Below are positions 61,876 to 64,000 of a DNA stretch of 64,000 nucleotides, in pieces; within the stretch, counting starts at the first letter, position 1; each line of letters begins with the position of its first letter. Origin of the DNA: Halomonas elongata DSM 2581 (GTDB taxonomy: Bacteria; Pseudomonadota; Gammaproteobacteria; Pseudomonadales; Halomonadaceae). A program made the translations under genes and the position numbers. The notes below the pieces were generated by a model. The model ran no database searches and was not told where the DNA came from. It saw nothing but the letters and a program-made list of their open reading frames with translations. The stretch lies in contig NC_014532.2 in assembly GCF_000196875.2 (NCBI RefSeq), positions 620,001 through 684,000 on the forward strand, in the 5' to 3' direction.

Positions 61876-63324
61876 TCAGCCGGTGGTGACGGGCTGGCGC
61901 TGCCCCAGCATCAGCAGATAGTGGAAGAGCCCGCCCAGGGCGGCGCCGATCAGCCAGGCGTAGCCGCCCAGTGCCTCGAGAGCCGGTACCCAGACCGAAG
62001 ACACCGAAAACAGCGCGGCCAGGGCGAAGGCCACCAGGGCACGACGGTTCCAGCCCTTGACGTAGTGATAGGCGCCGTCCGATTCGCAGGAGAAGACATC
62101 CTGAATGTTCAGGCGCTGGCGCTTCAGCAGGTAGTAGTCGACCACGATGATGCCGTAGAAGGGCGCTACCACCGCGCCCAGGGCGTTGACGAAGCCGGCA
62201 ATGCCGATCTTGCTGATGACCGACATCCACAGGGCACCGACGAAGAAGGCGATCACGGCGGTGATCAGTCCACCAATACGGAAGCTGATGCGGCGTGGAA
62301 AGAGGTTGGCCAGGTCATAGGCCGGCGGGATGAAGTTGGCGACCAGATTGATGCCCACGGTGGCGGCGAAGAAGGTGACGGCGGCGACGATGGTCAGCGG
62401 CAGTGAATCGACGCGATCGATGATGTCCGACGGATTGGTCAGCGTCTCGCCGAACAATGCCAGGGTGCCGGCCGTGATGATCAGGGCGATGAAGGAGAAG
62501 AAGGCGACGTTGAGCGGCAGGCCCAGCAGGTTGCCGAGTTTCATCTCGCGCTCGCTCTTCACGAAGCGGGTGAAGTCGCCGAAGTTGATCACCACGGCGG
62601 CGAAGTAGGCGATCATGGTGCCGGTGATCGCCATGAAGGCGGTCACGGAATTGCCCTCGTAGTCGCTGGCGCCACTGAAGATGGTGCTGATGGCCGGAAG
62701 AAGATCGCTGCCGGCCTGGAACCAGATGATGAGCATCAGCACGACCATCACCACGTAGACCAGCGGGCCTGCCCAGTTGAGAAAGTGCTTGATGCGCTCG
62801 ATCCCCTGCCAGAACAGGGCAATCTGGAAGCACCAGACGATCACGAAGGACAGCCAGTCGAGGGCCGTCATGCCGAGCCACTGGCCGCCTGGATCGCCGA
62901 ACAGCGAGGTGAGCAGCAGCGACACCGCGGTGGAAGCGAAATACGTCTGCACGCCGTACCAGAAAATGCCGATGATGGCGCGCAGCATGGCCGGGAAGTT
63001 GGCGCCGTGGACGCCCATGCTGGCGCGGATCATCACCGGGAAGGGGATGCCGTACTTGACGCTTGGCTTGCCGGTCAGGTTGACCAGCACCATCACCACG
63101 AAGCCGGCGAGCACGATGGCCGCCATGACTGCCCAGCCATTGAGGCCATAGGAAATGAACAGCGAGGCCGCCAGCGTATAACCGAACAGACTCTGGATGT
63201 CGTTCGACCAGACATTGAAGATCTCGAACCAGCCCCAGGTGCGTCGTTCGGACTTGATCGGTGCGAGATCGTCATTGTACAGGCGTGGATCGCGGTGCTG
63301 GATATCCAGTTCTTGGTCCGTCAT
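61876..63324 (-). CDS. NCS1 family nucleobase:cation symporter
   Basis: A 482-residue inner-membrane transporter with twelve helices, of the NCS1 (cytosine/purine/uracil/thiamine/allantoin) family. The WGWFEIFNVWSNDIQSLFGY opening, the GIPFPVMIRASMGVHGANFPAMLRAIIGIFWYGVQT region and the PFYGIIVVDYYLLKRQRLN segment are characteristic. ATG 63324 is preferred to TTG 63354. The urate cluster suggests allantoin or a purine as substrate. It follows a second NCS1 gene by 75 nt. Confidence 0.9.
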   Translation of the reverse strand: MTDQELDIQHRDPRLYNDDLAPIKSERRTWGWFEIFNVWSNDIQSLFGYTLAASLFISYGLNGWAVMAAIVLAGFVVMVLVNLTGKPSVKYGIPFPVMIRASMGVHGANFPAMLRAIIGIFWYGVQTYFASTAVSLLLTSLFGDPGGQWLGMTALDWLSFVIVWCFQIALFWQGIERIKHFLNWAGPLVYVVMVVLMLIIWFQAGSDLLPAISTIFSGASDYEGNSVTAFMAITGTMIAYFAAVVINFGDFTRFVKSEREMKLGNLLGLPLNVAFFSFIALIITAGTLALFGETLTNPSDIIDRVDSLPLTIVAAVTFFAATVGINLVANFIPPAYDLANLFPRRISFRIGGLITAVIAFFVGALWMSVISKIGIAGFVNALGAVVAPFYGIIVVDYYLLKRQRLNIQDVFSCESDGAYHYVKGWNRRALVAFALAALFSVSSVWVPALEALGGYAWLIGAALGGLFHYLLMLGQRQPVTTG

Positions 63325-63358
63325 GAAACGTTGCCTTTTTGTCTTGTTGGACAATGAA

Positions 63359-63381
63359 GGCCCTCCACGGAAGGGAGGGCC
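63359..63381 (-). terminator. Hairpin between the two NCS1 genes
   Basis: GGCCCTCC (63359-63366) pairs with GGAGGGCC (63374-63381) across a 7-nt loop. On the minus strand no T run follows, so it may be only partial termination or processing between the two permease genes. Confidence 0.45.
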
Positions 63382-63399
63382 CTCACGTTATCGCAAGGC

Positions 63400-64000
63400 T
63401 CAGTCGCGAAAGCGTTGGCAGGGCGCCCAGTAGTTCATCAACAGATAATAGGTCAGGCCCGCCGGGATCAGGCTGGCGTACCAGGACACGGTGGAGATGC
63501 TGAAGGCCGCGATCACGCCCACTGCAGTGGCCACCAGGGCGGCGACATTGACGCCGCGGTAGGGGCCGTTCTCGTCGTACAGCTTGCCGAGATCCAGGGT
63601 GCGGCGGCGGATCAGATAGTAATCCACCACCAGCACCGCAAAGATCGGGCCGAGGAAGGCCGAATAGGTCTGCACGAACATCTGCAGGCCAGCGGCGGAT
63701 TCGTCCTTGACCAGTTCCCAGGGGAAGGTGGCGAAGGCCAGCAGGCCGACGATCACGGTGGCGGTGCGAAACTTCAGCTTGAAGGCATCCATCAGCACAT
63801 AGGTCGGCGGTACCACATTGTTGAGCACATTGGTGGTGACCTGGGCGAAGGCGATGAACAGCAGGGTGGTCATCAGCAGTGGGGTATTGTCCACGGCGTT
63901 GGCGAAGACCTTGATCGGATCCGCCACGCCGGTCGCCTCGGACACCATGTAGCCGATCAGTCCCATGAACATCGTGCAGGGCAGGATCGACATGGCGTAG
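63400..64000 (-). CDS. NCS1 family permease, 5' end cut by window
   Basis: The visible C-terminal 200 or so residues of a second NCS1 nucleobase permease, open to the window edge, so the start is missing and the internal ATG at 63993 is not the start. It has NNVVPPTYVLMDAFKLKFRTATVIVGLLAF and FAVLVVDYYLIRRRTLD, matching the corresponding part of its neighbour. It is a paralogue of the next gene, not an identical copy. Both lie in the urate cluster. Confidence 0.87.
   Translation of the reverse strand, partial: YAMSILPCTMFMGLIGYMVSEATGVADPIKVFANAVDNTPLLMTTLLFIAFAQVTTNVLNNVVPPTYVLMDAFKLKFRTATVIVGLLAFATFPWELVKDESAAGLQMFVQTYSAFLGPIFAVLVVDYYLIRRRTLDLGKLYDENGPYRGVNVAALVATAVGVIAAFSISTVSWYASLIPAGLTYYLLMNYWAPCQRFRD

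Overview
The window is high-G+C DNA, densely packed on both strands, with good Shine-Dalgarno (SD) sequences and frequent ATGA or TGATG overlaps. Gene content (TRAP and BCCT transporters, betaine, choline-sulfate and butyrobetaine genes, hydroxyproline and urate catabolism, NCS1 permeases, PmrAB/EptA) fits a free-living gammaproteobacterium of the Halomonas type. That assignment is inference from gene content and style; no rRNA, tRNA or other marker gene was seen. No CRISPR array, prophage or intact insertion sequence was found.

Layout. 1-3216: aldehyde dehydrogenase (cut by the window edge), iron-type alcohol dehydrogenase and a class I glutamine amidotransferase in one run, then a convergent TraX-like membrane protein. 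4106-6848: a Cd/Zn/Pb P-type ATPase divergent from its CadR/PbrR-type regulator, with a textbook MerR-family operator between. 7062-9897: a TRAP transporter. 10072-15571: an AraC/DJ-1 (ArgR/GlxA-type) regulator, an AotJQMP/HisJQMP-type basic amino acid ABC transporter and AstE, suggesting arginine/ornithine uptake and use. 15788-17900: an exported SMP-30-like protein divergent from a methyltransferase.

17906-30199 is a trans-4-hydroxy-L-proline catabolic region: 2-epimerase, D-hydroxyproline dehydrogenase-like flavoprotein, NhaC-type antiporter, a second TRAP transporter with lower G+C, an alkaline phosphatase, a GntR/FCD regulator, a DHDPS-family deaminase and alpha-ketoglutarate semialdehyde dehydrogenase. 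A 13-bp imperfect palindrome (TGTAT-N3-ATAYA) recurs in four control regions: the epimerase/oxidase gap, twice in the GntR/deaminase gap, and the SMP-30/methyltransferase gap. It probably defines the regulon.

30229-37677: D-malate/tartrate-type dehydrogenase with a divergent LysR regulator, a glycosyltransferase, a VTT-domain protein, then a gamma-butyrobetaine hydroxylase with an orphan quaternary-amine binding protein and divergent LysR regulator. 37742-38714: three small genes, including a 52-residue membrane microprotein overlapping a DUF411 metal-binding protein gene. 38872-44204: a GT9 glycosyltransferase, EptA phosphoethanolamine transferase, a 92-residue membrane protein and a PmrAB-like two-component system. 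A TTAAG-N6-TTAAG direct repeat like a PmrA box stands before each of the two transcription units.

44216-52387: MtfA peptidase, GNAT-nitrilase fusion, EamA exporter, BCCT transporter, choline sulfatase with divergent LysR regulator, and a small DksA/TraR zinc-finger protein. 52459-56762: glcDEFG glycolate oxidase. 56763-57176 holds a possible decayed IS30 fragment. 57177-64000: glutathione transferase, phosphoribosyltransferase, and a urate-catabolism cluster (OHCU decarboxylase, HIU hydrolase, PuuD urate oxidase, GntR regulator, two NCS1 permeases, the last cut by the window edge).
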